Assembly: GCA_012839475.1 (NCBI GenBank)
Contig: DUNG01000013.1
Coordinates: 1 to 56,527, forward strand
DNA length: 56,527 bases
Direction of reading: 5' to 3'
From: Petrimonas sp.
Lineage (GTDB): Bacteria; Bacteroidota; Bacteroidia; Bacteroidales; Dysgonomonadaceae
Shown: positions 1 to 8,900 of the stretch, piece after piece
Layout of the letters: every line of letters begins with the position of its first letter
How positions within the stretch are numbered: the stretch's first letter is position 1
Translations under genes and position numbers: made by a program
The notes under the pieces: model-generated
What the model was told of the DNA's origin: nothing
The model's database searches: none
Seen by the model: the letters and a program-made list of their open reading frames with translations, nothing else

Positions 1-288
1 GCCCTTGGCGCCATGCTTCAGGGTAATCTTGCCGCCATCGCTTAGGGTAAGCTCGTAGCCGCTCTTGTCGGCCAGCTCCTTGTACGACACCACGCTCAAC
101 TTTTTATTCACGGCGTCTATCAACGCCTTGATGGAAGTAATCTCCGAGTTGGCGTTACTCGTAAGCTGCTCCACGCTCTTCAGCCGTGCCTTGAGCTCGT
201 CGAGCTGACGCTGCACGTCGTCAAGGTCGGTACAGCCGGCAAGAATGATCATCGCTGCCAGCACGATGGTTGTAAAAAATCTTTTCAT
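1..288 (-). CDS. Surface lipoprotein with DUF4988 (PL29 N-terminal)-like region, partial
   Basis: The reading frame starts at the ATG at 288 and runs off the left edge after 96 codons, so the C-terminus is missing. It opens with a lipoprotein signal peptide whose lipobox ends LAGC (Cys19). A charged coiled-coil-like stretch (residues 21-60) follows, and then a segment containing LTLSDGGKITLKHGAKG. This layout is what I know from the N-terminal DUF4988 domain found on many Bacteroidales surface lipoproteins, including PL29 lyases. The enzymatic or binding part would lie outside the window, so no activity can be assigned. It is the last of three lipoprotein genes in the same direction downstream of a regulator cluster. 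Confidence 0.65.
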   Translation of the reverse strand, partial: MKRFFTTIVLAAMIILAGCTDLDDVQRQLDELKARLKSVEQLTSNANSEITSIKALIDAVNKKLSVVSYKELADKSGYELTLSDGGKITLKHGAKG

Positions 289-455
289 GTTGTTTATTGC
301 TTATGCTCCCTCAGTCCCCCAAGGGGGCAAATAATAAATTATAAGTTGTGAATTGCGCGCTACGGGGAGACTGCTCCACAGAGTTCACAGAGCTATTCAC
401 AATTATGCAGAAAACTTCACTGACAAAAGCTGACATCCAGCATCCATTACCCAAC
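289..455. other. Intergenic region with a short GC hairpin
   Basis: This 167-bp gap separates two lipoprotein genes. It holds a small perfect hairpin of five C and five G (CCCCCAAGGGGG, about 317-328), which would lie in the 5' leader of the downstream lipoprotein gene. There is also a short repeat of the word CACAGAG near 375-392. No convincing promoter or terminator was found. Confidence 0.3.
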
Positions 456-1010
456 TTATTTAATCAGGCTTACCTTCGCCTTGTAGTCCATGGTCAATTT
501 CATCCGCAGGTTCTTGGTAGGACGGACACCCACCAGTATGACGTGAAGTTTATCATCCTTTAATTGATTCAACAACTCGCCGTTGACGATGGTAAAGTGC
601 ACTTTGTTGTTTTTCACTTTATCGGCTCTTGCCACCAATTTACTCGTGTTGTCGAAATAGAGTTTGGCTCCCACGAAACCCTGCAGGTCATATCCCTTGG
701 GGATCTCCTCTTCAAGTGTTCCCTGCGTGATGAGGAACGATTTGATGTTTTCGAACGAAAAGCCCTGTTTTTCCAGTTCCTGGGCGATGTTGATATTCAA
801 CACGCCGTCGTAAAGCGTTACCTCGGATGCACCGGCACGGGTTGCGGTGGCTTCCGCCGATTTAGTCGCAGCGTATACATCAAATACGATAGTCCGGTTA
901 TTAAGCGCGATTTCAGTACTCAATGCATCCTCGAGTACTTCTTTGCACGACGTGGCTACCAACAACAGCGATAGCAGGCAAGCCATCTGAATAATTTTTG
1001 TTGTCTTCAT
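456..1010 (-). CDS. Hypothetical lipoprotein, 184 aa
   Basis: This is a small exported lipoprotein. The N-terminus is a signal peptide ending in the lipobox VATSC (Cys22), so the mature protein should be lipid-anchored, probably to the outer membrane. The remainder is a soluble region of mixed beta character with an ATKSAEATATRAG low-complexity stretch near residues 48-60. I recognise no family and assign no function. It lies 75 bp downstream of the collagen-like lipoprotein gene on the same strand, and the two may be co-transcribed. Start choice rests on the signal peptide beginning at the first Met. Confidence 0.7.
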   Translation of the reverse strand: MKTTKIIQMACLLSLLLVATSCKEVLEDALSTEIALNNRTIVFDVYAATKSAEATATRAGASEVTLYDGVLNINIAQELEKQGFSFENIKSFLITQGTLEEEIPKGYDLQGFVGAKLYFDNTSKLVARADKVKNNKVHFTIVNGELLNQLKDDKLHVILVGVRPTKNLRMKLTMDYKAKVSLIK

Positions 1011-1085
1011 AAATTTGTCATTATATAATTATGGGTTATAATCTTCCCGCGGAAGGTGTCTGTTTGCCAAGTTGATTATATTCGT

Positions 1086-1742
1086 TTATGGTTCAATTCC
1101 GTAGCGTTGACACACTTCCTCGTAGCTTAATTGTTGCAATTCTTCTTTGAAGGCGTCGGAAGAAACAGTACTCTTTAACACACCACCATCCGCTCTAATA
1201 AACAGAAGCTGATAATACCAATTCCCTTGGGCTCCTGTTACTGCTGTGCCGTCAGTAGAGGTAACGTTTATTTCACAACAGAAATTAGTTCCGTCGGCAT
1301 AAGTAGCGTAATTCACCATCTTACGTCCGGGTCCGAACTCAGTAAAGTCGCTTACCGCGAGAAATGCAGGTAAATTCCAAGTATAATAATGATTTGTATT
1401 TTTGATATAACAGAGCGAAACGTATTTTCCGTCCGTTATATCTTTAATTGTTTGAGCTGAAAATTGAAAAATGTCGTTGCAATGTAAAAATAAAGCAAAA
1501 TCAGGTCTACGTTGTGCCCAATTTACTTGTGTTGCGAAAGCAATCCACTCTGTATATTTCACATTGGCATTTCCCATTTCACCTTCATCGCCTTTGTCAC
1601 CTTTAATACCTTGTTCTCCTTTGGGTCCTATAGGTCCCGCCGGGCCTTCAGGACCTTCAGGACCTTCACATGATACAGTTAGTAACATTATTAGCGTAAT
1701 TAGTACGGCAAACCATCTTGTTTTTGTTACTTTTGTTTTCAT
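1086..1742 (-). CDS. Collagen-like lipoprotein
   Basis: This 218-aa exported lipoprotein has a signal peptide with lipobox TVSC (Cys25), followed at once by an uninterrupted Gly-X-Y tract of about ten triplets (residues 27-57, starting GPEGPEGPAGPIGPKG and ending GDEGEMG). About 160 residues of non-collagenous sequence then follow, with no family I recognise. Collagen-like tracts on bacterial surface proteins usually form a trimeric stalk carrying a distal domain; a stalk at the cell surface is the inferred role here. The tract is short compared with phage-tail or streptococcal collagen-like proteins. It sits downstream of the TPR hybrid kinase in the same orientation, separated by 255 bp, and so probably has its own promoter. 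Confidence 0.8.
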   Translation of the reverse strand: MKTKVTKTRWFAVLITLIMLLTVSCEGPEGPEGPAGPIGPKGEQGIKGDKGDEGEMGNANVKYTEWIAFATQVNWAQRRPDFALFLHCNDIFQFSAQTIKDITDGKYVSLCYIKNTNHYYTWNLPAFLAVSDFTEFGPGRKMVNYATYADGTNFCCEINVTSTDGTAVTGAQGNWYYQLLFIRADGGVLKSTVSSDAFKEELQQLSYEEVCQRYGIEP

Positions 1743-1796
1743 AATTGACCATTTTTAAAGATGAATAAATCAGTAATTTTGAAATCAATTCTCAAT

Positions 1797-1804
1797 CAAA
1801 AATA
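1797..1804 (-). promoter_or_regulatory. Candidate -7 box for the collagen-like lipoprotein gene
   Basis: On the minus strand this reads TATTTTTG, a good match to the Bacteroidota -7 consensus TAnnTTTG, 55 bp upstream of the collagen-like gene start. No TTTG box is visible at the usual 19-21 bp upstream, so the call is weak. The rest of the 1743-1997 gap is AT-rich and shows nothing else I can name. Confidence 0.3.
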
Positions 1805-1997
1805 TCTTATTCATTTATTCAATAATTGCATTAATTCCGCATGAATTTGTCGGATTCTCGCGTTAACATATATAGCCACTTGTATAAAACCCGCGTTTTT
1901 ACAACGTATACAGCTGATAACCAAAAAGGAAAGAGTACAAAAATCAGGTGATTAGTAAAAAAGATATAAGACGACAAAAGCGTCAATAATCCATTTT

Positions 1998-4880
1998 TCA
2001 ATGGGGTAAACGGCGGTATTGCGAGGGTGTAACACCGGTCTGTTTCTTGAAAGTACGGGAAAAATAGGGAAGATCGTAAAATCCGCATTCATCGGCAACC
2101 TGAGTGATGGAGATGTTTTCCCTGGCTAATAATTTCTTGGCTTTGTTTATACGTAAACTTAAGATATAGGCCGATGGATTGTACCCGGAAATGGCTATCA
2201 TTTTACGATTGAGTTGCGATATGCTCAGGCACAACTTGTCGGCAAGTGTGGATGGAGAAAAATCGGGTTGACGCATGTCACGGTAAATGATATCAGTAAC
2301 GTTTTGCAGGAAGTTCATGTTTTTGTCATTACTGTTTCTCTCTTCGGTTTTAAAAACAGCACGCAGGTATTTATCTTTTAAAATGCGCCTATTTTCGAGC
2401 AGTTTATCCATCCTGATTAATAACTCATCAGGGTTGAACGGCTTAGGAATATAGGCATCGGCACCACATTCCAATCCCGTCAACCGATCTTCCATGTCAC
2501 TTTTTGCTGTTAGCAGGATAACCGGGATGTGATTTAGTAACTCCGATGATTTTACTTCATGGCACAATGCAAAACCATCCTTTTGGGGCATCATGACGTC
2601 TGAGATAATTAAATCGGGAATGGTTTCATTTGCCAAATCAATACCCTCTTGTCCATCGATGGCATGAATTACTTTGTATATAGCGGGAATAATCGATTTA
2701 ATATATAGCACGATGTCTTTGTTGTCCTCCACCACAAGGATGGTCATTTCTATTTCACCATTCTCATTGTTACTGTTTTCTTTTTTGTCGAGAGCCTTAT
2801 GTTCCTGTTTTTCTTCGTTTCGGGTAAATGACGGCGCTTTAAGCATTTCATCCATTTTCAAACTAGGGAAAAGGGTATCCCCAGGTTGTTTTACCGGCAG
2901 CGTGACACTGAAAACCGAGCCTTCGCCCAATTTGCTCTCTGCCGAAATTTTCCCGGACATCGCTTCTGTCAACTGTTTGGTATAATGCAAACCGATTCCG
3001 CTTCCGGTTTTGATGTCAACATCAGAAGATTGGTAGAAAGGTTCAAAAATCAGCTTTAACTCTTCCGGTGAAATCCCTTTCCCGTTGTCCCTTACTTTAA
3101 TAGTTACCTCACTGTTTTTGTGCGTCAAAACAGAAAGTGTAATGGTGCCCCCGGGAGATGTGAATTTGATGGCGTTCGATAACAAGTTGCGGGCGATTTC
3201 TTCTATGTAATGTGGTACGAAGTCTATCTCAAGAGAAAGCTTCTCGGCATAAAAATTCAGGTAAATTTTCTTCTCTTCAGCAAACAAGCGGTAAGCCTCC
3301 ACAATCATTTGCAAATAAGCGATGATATTACCGTTTTTCCACTCGGGTTTTTCCACTCCGGCTTCCATTTTCGCCATATTCAGCATCCGGTTAACCAACT
3401 GTAGCAAGTTATTTCCCTGCCGTTCAATGGCATTGAGGTAGGGTAAGACAGAAGGGTCGATCATCTTATTCTGCCCTCTTACCAGAGCAACGAATCCCAA
3501 GATAATGGTCAGCGGGGTGCGAAACTCGTGCGTCACGTTGGTGAAGAAATCGGAGCGCATCTTATCGACGTTTTTTAGGATCTTGTTGCTGCGGTTACGG
3601 TTTGCATACGCGTAGCCCAGTGCCGCAAGGAACAAAATCATAAATACAATGATGATGATAGCGGCAATGGTTATTATCTTTTTCTCACGTTTCTGAGCTT
3701 CGTATTGGGCGCTCAACTGGTCGATGCGCAAGGTGCTTTTTTCGCGTTCATAATTGATGCGCATATCGAGTGCCTGGTTCACCTTGCTGATATTCCGGAC
3801 ACTATCCTGATAGGCTTTACTTGTTTTATAGACGTTAAGCGCCTGCCGATAGTCACCTTTTCGTTCATGGAGTTGATGCAGCAAGTCGTATACTTCCGAC
3901 AACTGTTCGGGGGTATCGATTCTTTCGGCTTGGTCTTTCGCCAGCAAGATGTATTGCCGCGCCTTTTGATCGTCACCTTGCAGCAGGTTTATCCGTCCCA
4001 GGGAGAGACATGCCCTTAGCCAGTGCCACGTGTCGGAAATGTTTTCCATGATTTGGTATGCCTCCTGATATTCAGCTTCGGCTTCATCGTACTCCTTTTG
4101 TCGCTCGTATATTTCACCAAAATGAATATGGCACAAACCGATTCCCAACTCCGACTTTGCCACCCTGTTTTGTTCCATAGAATGGCGGTAATAGACTAAA
4201 GCCGAATCGTATTGTTGCATCATTTTATACACGTTGCCGATGTTGGCGTAATTGATAGCCTGTCCCAAAGGGCTGCGCAACTCTTTTTCACTTGCAAGGG
4301 CTTCATGGAAGTAGCGAAGGGCTTCGGGCAGGTTTTCCAACGAGAGGTAAATGTTGCCGATGCCGTTGAGCGCCATGACCTTGTTTTTCCTCCCGGTATA
4401 ATCATCTCTTCTGGAGTAGGTTTCCGACAGGCGCAAGGCCCTGAAATGATAATCGGAAGCTTCGGGAAATGCACCAAGGCGCCTGAAATCGGTTCCTAAT
4501 TGGTTTAGCAACTGTGCGATGTTGATGGTATCCTTGACCCTGAGGGCTGCGTTCAATCCATTTTGATGATAGATAATGGCTTGTGAAAAGTTGGAGTGGT
4601 CGCGCAATCGTTGTCCTATCACTTTACAAACTATCGCCAGGGCACGGTCGTCTCTTTTTTTCTCGCTCTCCGAGAGCAGTATCAATAAAGAATCGACTGG
4701 AAAAGAGGCTCGCGAAATTCTTTTTTCCAACTCAATATAGCTTTGTATGACAACGGGGTCTGGTATTGTTTTTTTACAAGCTGCCACGAGGGGTAGAAAC
4801 AGAACAACAAACAAACAAGCATACACAAACAAGTGTCTCGTTTCGTTTGAATGAACCATATGTGTTTCTGCCCTTGACAT
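1998..4880 (-). CDS. TPR hybrid histidine kinase with receiver and AraC-type output
   Basis: This 960-aa one-protein two-component system senses outside the cytoplasm and ends in DNA binding. In order it has an N-terminal hydrophobic segment with a lipobox-like LVAAC (Cys35), tetratricopeptide repeats at about 80-360, a coiled coil at 365-400, one transmembrane helix at about 402-427, and a HisKA dimerisation domain with HEFRTP (His451). An HATPase domain follows (N565/N569, DNGKG near 598, GSGIGL near 626), then a receiver (Asp761 in SDVMMP, Lys813) and a C-terminal AraC-type helix-turn-helix (865-960). It differs from SusR-like hybrid kinases in using periplasmic TPRs instead of a Y_Y_Y propeller. 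Met8 is an alternative start. Its promoter shares a 25-bp element with the adjacent response regulator gene. It probably controls the lipoprotein genes downstream, which is inference. Confidence 0.93.
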   Translation of the reverse strand: MSRAETHMVHSNETRHLFVYACLFVVLFLPLVAACKKTIPDPVVIQSYIELEKRISRASFPVDSLLILLSESEKKRDDRALAIVCKVIGQRLRDHSNFSQAIIYHQNGLNAALRVKDTINIAQLLNQLGTDFRRLGAFPEASDYHFRALRLSETYSRRDDYTGRKNKVMALNGIGNIYLSLENLPEALRYFHEALASEKELRSPLGQAINYANIGNVYKMMQQYDSALVYYRHSMEQNRVAKSELGIGLCHIHFGEIYERQKEYDEAEAEYQEAYQIMENISDTWHWLRACLSLGRINLLQGDDQKARQYILLAKDQAERIDTPEQLSEVYDLLHQLHERKGDYRQALNVYKTSKAYQDSVRNISKVNQALDMRINYEREKSTLRIDQLSAQYEAQKREKKIITIAAIIIIVFMILFLAALGYAYANRNRSNKILKNVDKMRSDFFTNVTHEFRTPLTIILGFVALVRGQNKMIDPSVLPYLNAIERQGNNLLQLVNRMLNMAKMEAGVEKPEWKNGNIIAYLQMIVEAYRLFAEEKKIYLNFYAEKLSLEIDFVPHYIEEIARNLLSNAIKFTSPGGTITLSVLTHKNSEVTIKVRDNGKGISPEELKLIFEPFYQSSDVDIKTGSGIGLHYTKQLTEAMSGKISAESKLGEGSVFSVTLPVKQPGDTLFPSLKMDEMLKAPSFTRNEEKQEHKALDKKENSNNENGEIEMTILVVEDNKDIVLYIKSIIPAIYKVIHAIDGQEGIDLANETIPDLIISDVMMPQKDGFALCHEVKSSELLNHIPVILLTAKSDMEDRLTGLECGADAYIPKPFNPDELLIRMDKLLENRRILKDKYLRAVFKTEERNSNDKNMNFLQNVTDIIYRDMRQPDFSPSTLADKLCLSISQLNRKMIAISGYNPSAYILSLRINKAKKLLARENISITQVADECGFYDLPYFSRTFKKQTGVTPSQYRRLPH

Positions 4881-4946
4881 CGTTTACCAGTTTCGGCACA
4901 TTGCAGCTACAGGCGGGTGAACGTTAGCTGTTTGTCATTATTCTTT

Positions 4947-4996
4947 CAAAAATAGGGGAAAATAAAACAGGTGTCAATCATAGGAATATATGGTTT
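4947..4996 (-). promoter_or_regulatory. Promoter and 25-bp upstream element of the hybrid kinase gene
   Basis: On the minus strand the -7 box is TATTTTTG (4947-4954), then a 20-bp spacer, then TTG (4975-4977) lying inside a 25-bp block (4972-4996). This block is repeated without mismatch at 5813-5837, where it has the same 20-bp distance to a -7 box. The conserved part extends upstream of the -33 region, where an activator would bind. The block contains the core ATATATTCCTATGATTGACA. The likely role is a shared operator for the local response regulator, which is inference. Confidence 0.6.
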
Positions 4997-5087
4997 TTGT
5001 GAAAAGAAGGAGGAAGCCAAAAGGAGACAGGTTACCAAAAGGCTACTGGTTAGTTATGCTGGAAAGTGAGTAAGCAGGTAGTGGCAA

Positions 5088-5729
5088 TCAGACCAACCGC
5101 TCTTTTATGGCTTTTACGGCTGCTTCTGATTTAGAGTTAACGGCAAGTTTCCGATAAATGCTGTTAATGTGTCCGCAAACCGTGCCTATAGAGATGTTGC
5201 AATGGTCGGCAATCATTTTGTAGCTGTCACCGGCTACAAGCCGTTTCAAGACATCGAGTTCACGTGCCGAAAGGGCATACCTGTTCTCAATCTTATGACT
5301 CGGTGAAGTGAAAAATTGGAGTACCTTGCGCGCTATTTCGCTCGACATGGGTGAACCACCGTTTGCCAACTCGGCCACTGCTTCAATGATTTGTATCGCG
5401 GATGCTTTTTTGAGCAGGTAACCGGTGGCGCCGGCACGCAACGCGTCGAAAATTTTATCGCGATCTTCTATCACGGTGAGCATCATCACGTTAATGTCGG
5501 GATATTTGTCCTTTACCAGTCGGGTAGCATCGATACCCGAAAGGTAAGGCATATCGATATCCATCAGAATAACATCGGGCTCTTCCGTTTCACAATTTTC
5601 AAGAATATGGCGGCAGTCCGGGTACGCTCCGGCAAAGCGCAACAATCCCGAACCTTTTACCAAGAAGGAGAGGCTTTCGCGCAGCGCGTCATTGTCCTCG
5701 TATATGGCGACCTTTATTTCTAACTTCAT
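5088..5729 (-). CDS. NarL/LuxR-family response regulator
   Basis: This 213-aa cytoplasmic response regulator has a receiver domain at residues 5-120, with acidic residues E11/D12, phospho-acceptor Asp57 in LMDIDMP, Thr85 and Lys107. It ends in a LuxR-type helix-turn-helix at 150-213 (LSARELDVLKRL and IADHCNISIGTV). It lies directly downstream of the beta-propeller sensor kinase gene in the same direction. That kinase has the HisKA_3 type of dimerisation domain that pairs with this regulator class, so they are the likely cognate pair. It nevertheless has its own promoter, whose upstream element matches one ahead of the hybrid kinase gene, which suggests autoregulation and control of that neighbour. 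Confidence 0.93.
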   Translation of the reverse strand: MKLEIKVAIYEDNDALRESLSFLVKGSGLLRFAGAYPDCRHILENCETEEPDVILMDIDMPYLSGIDATRLVKDKYPDINVMMLTVIEDRDKIFDALRAGATGYLLKKASAIQIIEAVAELANGGSPMSSEIARKVLQFFTSPSHKIENRYALSARELDVLKRLVAGDSYKMIADHCNISIGTVCGHINSIYRKLAVNSKSEAAVKAIKERLV

Positions 5730-5787
5730 TTTTTATAAGATCTCGGCATTACAACGTGTTGAACACGAAGGTTCTTTAATTCAACTG

Positions 5788-5837
5788 CAATTTTAGAGAT
5801 TACAAGCACATTTGTCAATCATAGGAATATATGGTTT
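5788..5837 (-). promoter_or_regulatory. Promoter and 25-bp upstream element of the response regulator gene
   Basis: On the minus strand the -7 box is TAAAATTG (5788-5795, one mismatch to TAnnTTTG), followed by a 20-bp spacer and TTG (5816-5818) inside the same 25-bp block (5813-5837) that occurs at 4972-4996. Distance to the start codon is about 84 bp here and 92 bp for the other copy. The sequences between block and start codon are otherwise unrelated, so the block is conserved while its surroundings are not. Confidence 0.6.
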
Positions 5838-5929
5838 CCCTCAATAACAGGCGATTGTCATTTTTATCCAAACTTGGCTGCAAATGCAAGTAGAATCTCT
5901 CCCGGTGTTCTTGCGCAAAAACGAAATTT

Positions 5930-8900
5930 TCATCCCAACTTAGCTTGAAAGGCAACCATTGTACCCTGACCAATCGTAGAGTGAATGGTAACCTTACCGC
6001 CAATTTTATCACCGCGATACTTCATATTGCGTAACCCGTTTCGCCCATAATCTTTGGATGTATCAAAACCTTTCCCATTATCGGTTATCGTCATTTGCAA
6101 AACAGAATGGGAATAGTCAAAATCAATGATTGTTTCCGTGCACCTGGAATATTTTGCCGCGTTGTTCATGGCTTCTTTGGCTATTAAAAACAGGTTTCGG
6201 CGTACATCCATCGGAACTTGTAAAGAAGCAATGTTTTCGGGGGCTTCAATAGTGAACTTAATATCAAGTGGTTCGAAAAGCGTCACGGCATATTCCCTGA
6301 TACGTACGATAATGTTGTGAAAATTATCGTTTTGCGGGTTTACCGACCAAATAATGTCGTCCATGGACTCCAGCATATTCCGGGCATTTTTCCCGATTTT
6401 ACGCAACATCTCTTCGGCATTAGGACTGTCATCCAATCTTGATTGCAACAAGTCACTCATAATGGAGATACTGCTCAACGTTGAACCAACATCGTCGTGC
6501 AAATCGGAGGCAATTTTCGTACGAATTTGTAGTTGCTTTTCCTGGTGTTTCTTTCGGTTCAAATATAGGGAGTAAATAATCACTATGATTATCATGATAG
6601 AAAGCGATAAAAACCACCAGGTCTTCCAAAACGCTTGCCTTACACTAAACTCAACAGATCGGTTATATCCCAACCAAACACCCTTGTACGAGACATCTAC
6701 TACGAAGCGATATTTCCCCGGTTTTAGATTAGTGTATCGAGCTTCCAAAATACTTGTTGGTGGGTTCCAATCATTTTCCAAACCTTCCAATTTATAGCGA
6801 TAACGTACTTGGCTGTAGTCTTCAAAACAGATTGCCGTGTAGCCGAAAGTAAGGTTATTTTGATTGTGCTTTACAATACGCGGAGCTCCTGTTTCGTCAT
6901 AAGGGTTCCAATCGCGAACCGGTTGACTGTTAATACTAATATTTTCAATAATTAAATTCGATACGCTTAATTGTGAGTATTTTTCTGCTTCATCGAGCCA
7001 TCCCACGCCCACCTGTGAGGCACTAAAAACATTTCCGTATCGGTCTACCATGATTTTGGCATCTACACCAACGTACCCTAACAGACCGTTCCGCTCATCT
7101 GTTAGCATAAAGGAGTTGTTGTAGGGATTGAGGTAAAGCAGCCCGTTGTTTACTATCCATAGTCCGCCATGCTTATCGGAAGTCATGTAGAATACAGTAA
7201 GATCTTTCAGTCCATCTTCTGTTTGATATATATTGAAATAGAAATTATCTTTGGTTTGCTCTTCAATTTTAACCAATCCTTGTCCTTCTATGGTAAGCCA
7301 CATGACATTTGTCGTATCTTTTAGGATTGAATAGGTGTAGCCGTCTCTTATACCAGTTTTTTGTAATTTTAAAAGGATTTCGTGAGAAAAAGTTTCCGTT
7401 TTAGGGTCAAACATGCAAAAACCGGTACGGCTACCTATCCAAATCCGTCCATATTGGTCTTCTTCTATCGCTCTGAAATGAGTTGTACCATATAATGAAG
7501 CAGCGTTTTGAGTATCATTTGTAAAATAATCTGCTTTTGTTCGATTGTGATTTAGGCGTGCAACGCCAAATTGCCCTGTTCCTAACCACAAGTTATTTTG
7601 GCTATCTTCAAATACTTTGTAGATAGTATTGTTCCAAAAGTGGTTAAAATTCTTATCCGGTATTGAAAACGGCTTTAAAATCTTGTTTTGCTTATCAATG
7701 TACCAAAGTCCCCGTTGTGATGTAGCTACCCAAATAACTCCGTTGCTGTCCTTGAAAATATCATTGGCGTTGAACATCTCTTTTTTGTCAATCTCGGGCT
7801 GGTAATAGGTCCATTGTAGGGTAGAACTGTTCCAACAAGCCACCCCGTAGCTTTCCCAGTGCAGTCCAAAATAGTACTCATCTGTTGCATCGTCGTGTAA
7901 GGTTGCCGATACCCAACCATGAGGGAAAGGAATATCAAGGAGTTCAAACTGCTTTGCCCTTAGGTTTTGCCGCCAGAGTCCATCATCGCAACTTAACCAA
8001 AGCGCTCCATCTTTTAGTTTGAAAATTTTCATGTATGGCTTGTTAAGAATATTGTAGGTTTGTTCTTGTTTAAGTCTGGATAATTTTTCTGTATTTTTAT
8101 TAAAAACATAAAGCCCTCTATCCCAGTCGCTTACCCAAATTTCATCTCTGTTTTTAAACATTATGTTGTTTGCTGACCAAAGATTCGTAGTGGTTCCTAA
8201 GCGATTGTCGGTTTTGGGATACACAAAGTTTTTCCATGTCTCGGTTTCCATATCGAAACGTGGAATCCCTGAAATCCAGCATATACACCACAAAAAGTTT
8301 CCTTCTTGGATGAATTTTTTCACAGCTGGTTGTGAACGCCAAAATGTAGCTTCTCTGTTTGGATAGACTTTGTGTATGGCATTTCTTTTTTTATCAAAGC
8401 TTATCAATCCACATTCAGCTCCCAACATTAATAGGCTATTATCTATGCTGTGTTGAATTATGCAGTACACACTTTTGGCAAAAGCGGGATTCCCTTTGGT
8501 AATGGGTGGCGTATCGAGATAATGATTCATTATGCCCGATAAATCGGGTTTAAAACTATAAAGTCCGTTAAGTGCGGCTATCCATATAGTTCCATCTTCA
8601 TCCGGGTAAAAATAATTAATCGATTCAACAGGATTTCCATCTTGGTCGTTTTCCAGATTGGTGATTTTTTCGGTGCGGATGTCCATCAATGAAACCCCAT
8701 GTTTACCACCTATGCATAAAGTTGTGTCGCCAAGCAAATAAAGCGATAGCACATCGGTATCAATAATCGAAGTGGTATCACCGGGTATGTTATAAAAGAT
8801 TTTGAAATCATGCCCATCGTAGCGCATTAATCCATGCCTGCTCGCGATCCACACGAATCCGTGACTGTCTTCCAAAATATCTGAAATATTGCGAATAGAT

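Noticed and set aside
1831-2088. An 85-codon minus-strand frame at the 3' end of the hybrid kinase gene
   Set aside because: It overlaps the AraC domain in another frame and has no start signal or family similarity.
4938-4971. A third copy of the 25-bp operator before the propeller kinase gene
   Set aside because: The region 9092-9412 was read on both strands and contains no similar block; only the two copies at 4972 and 5813 exist.
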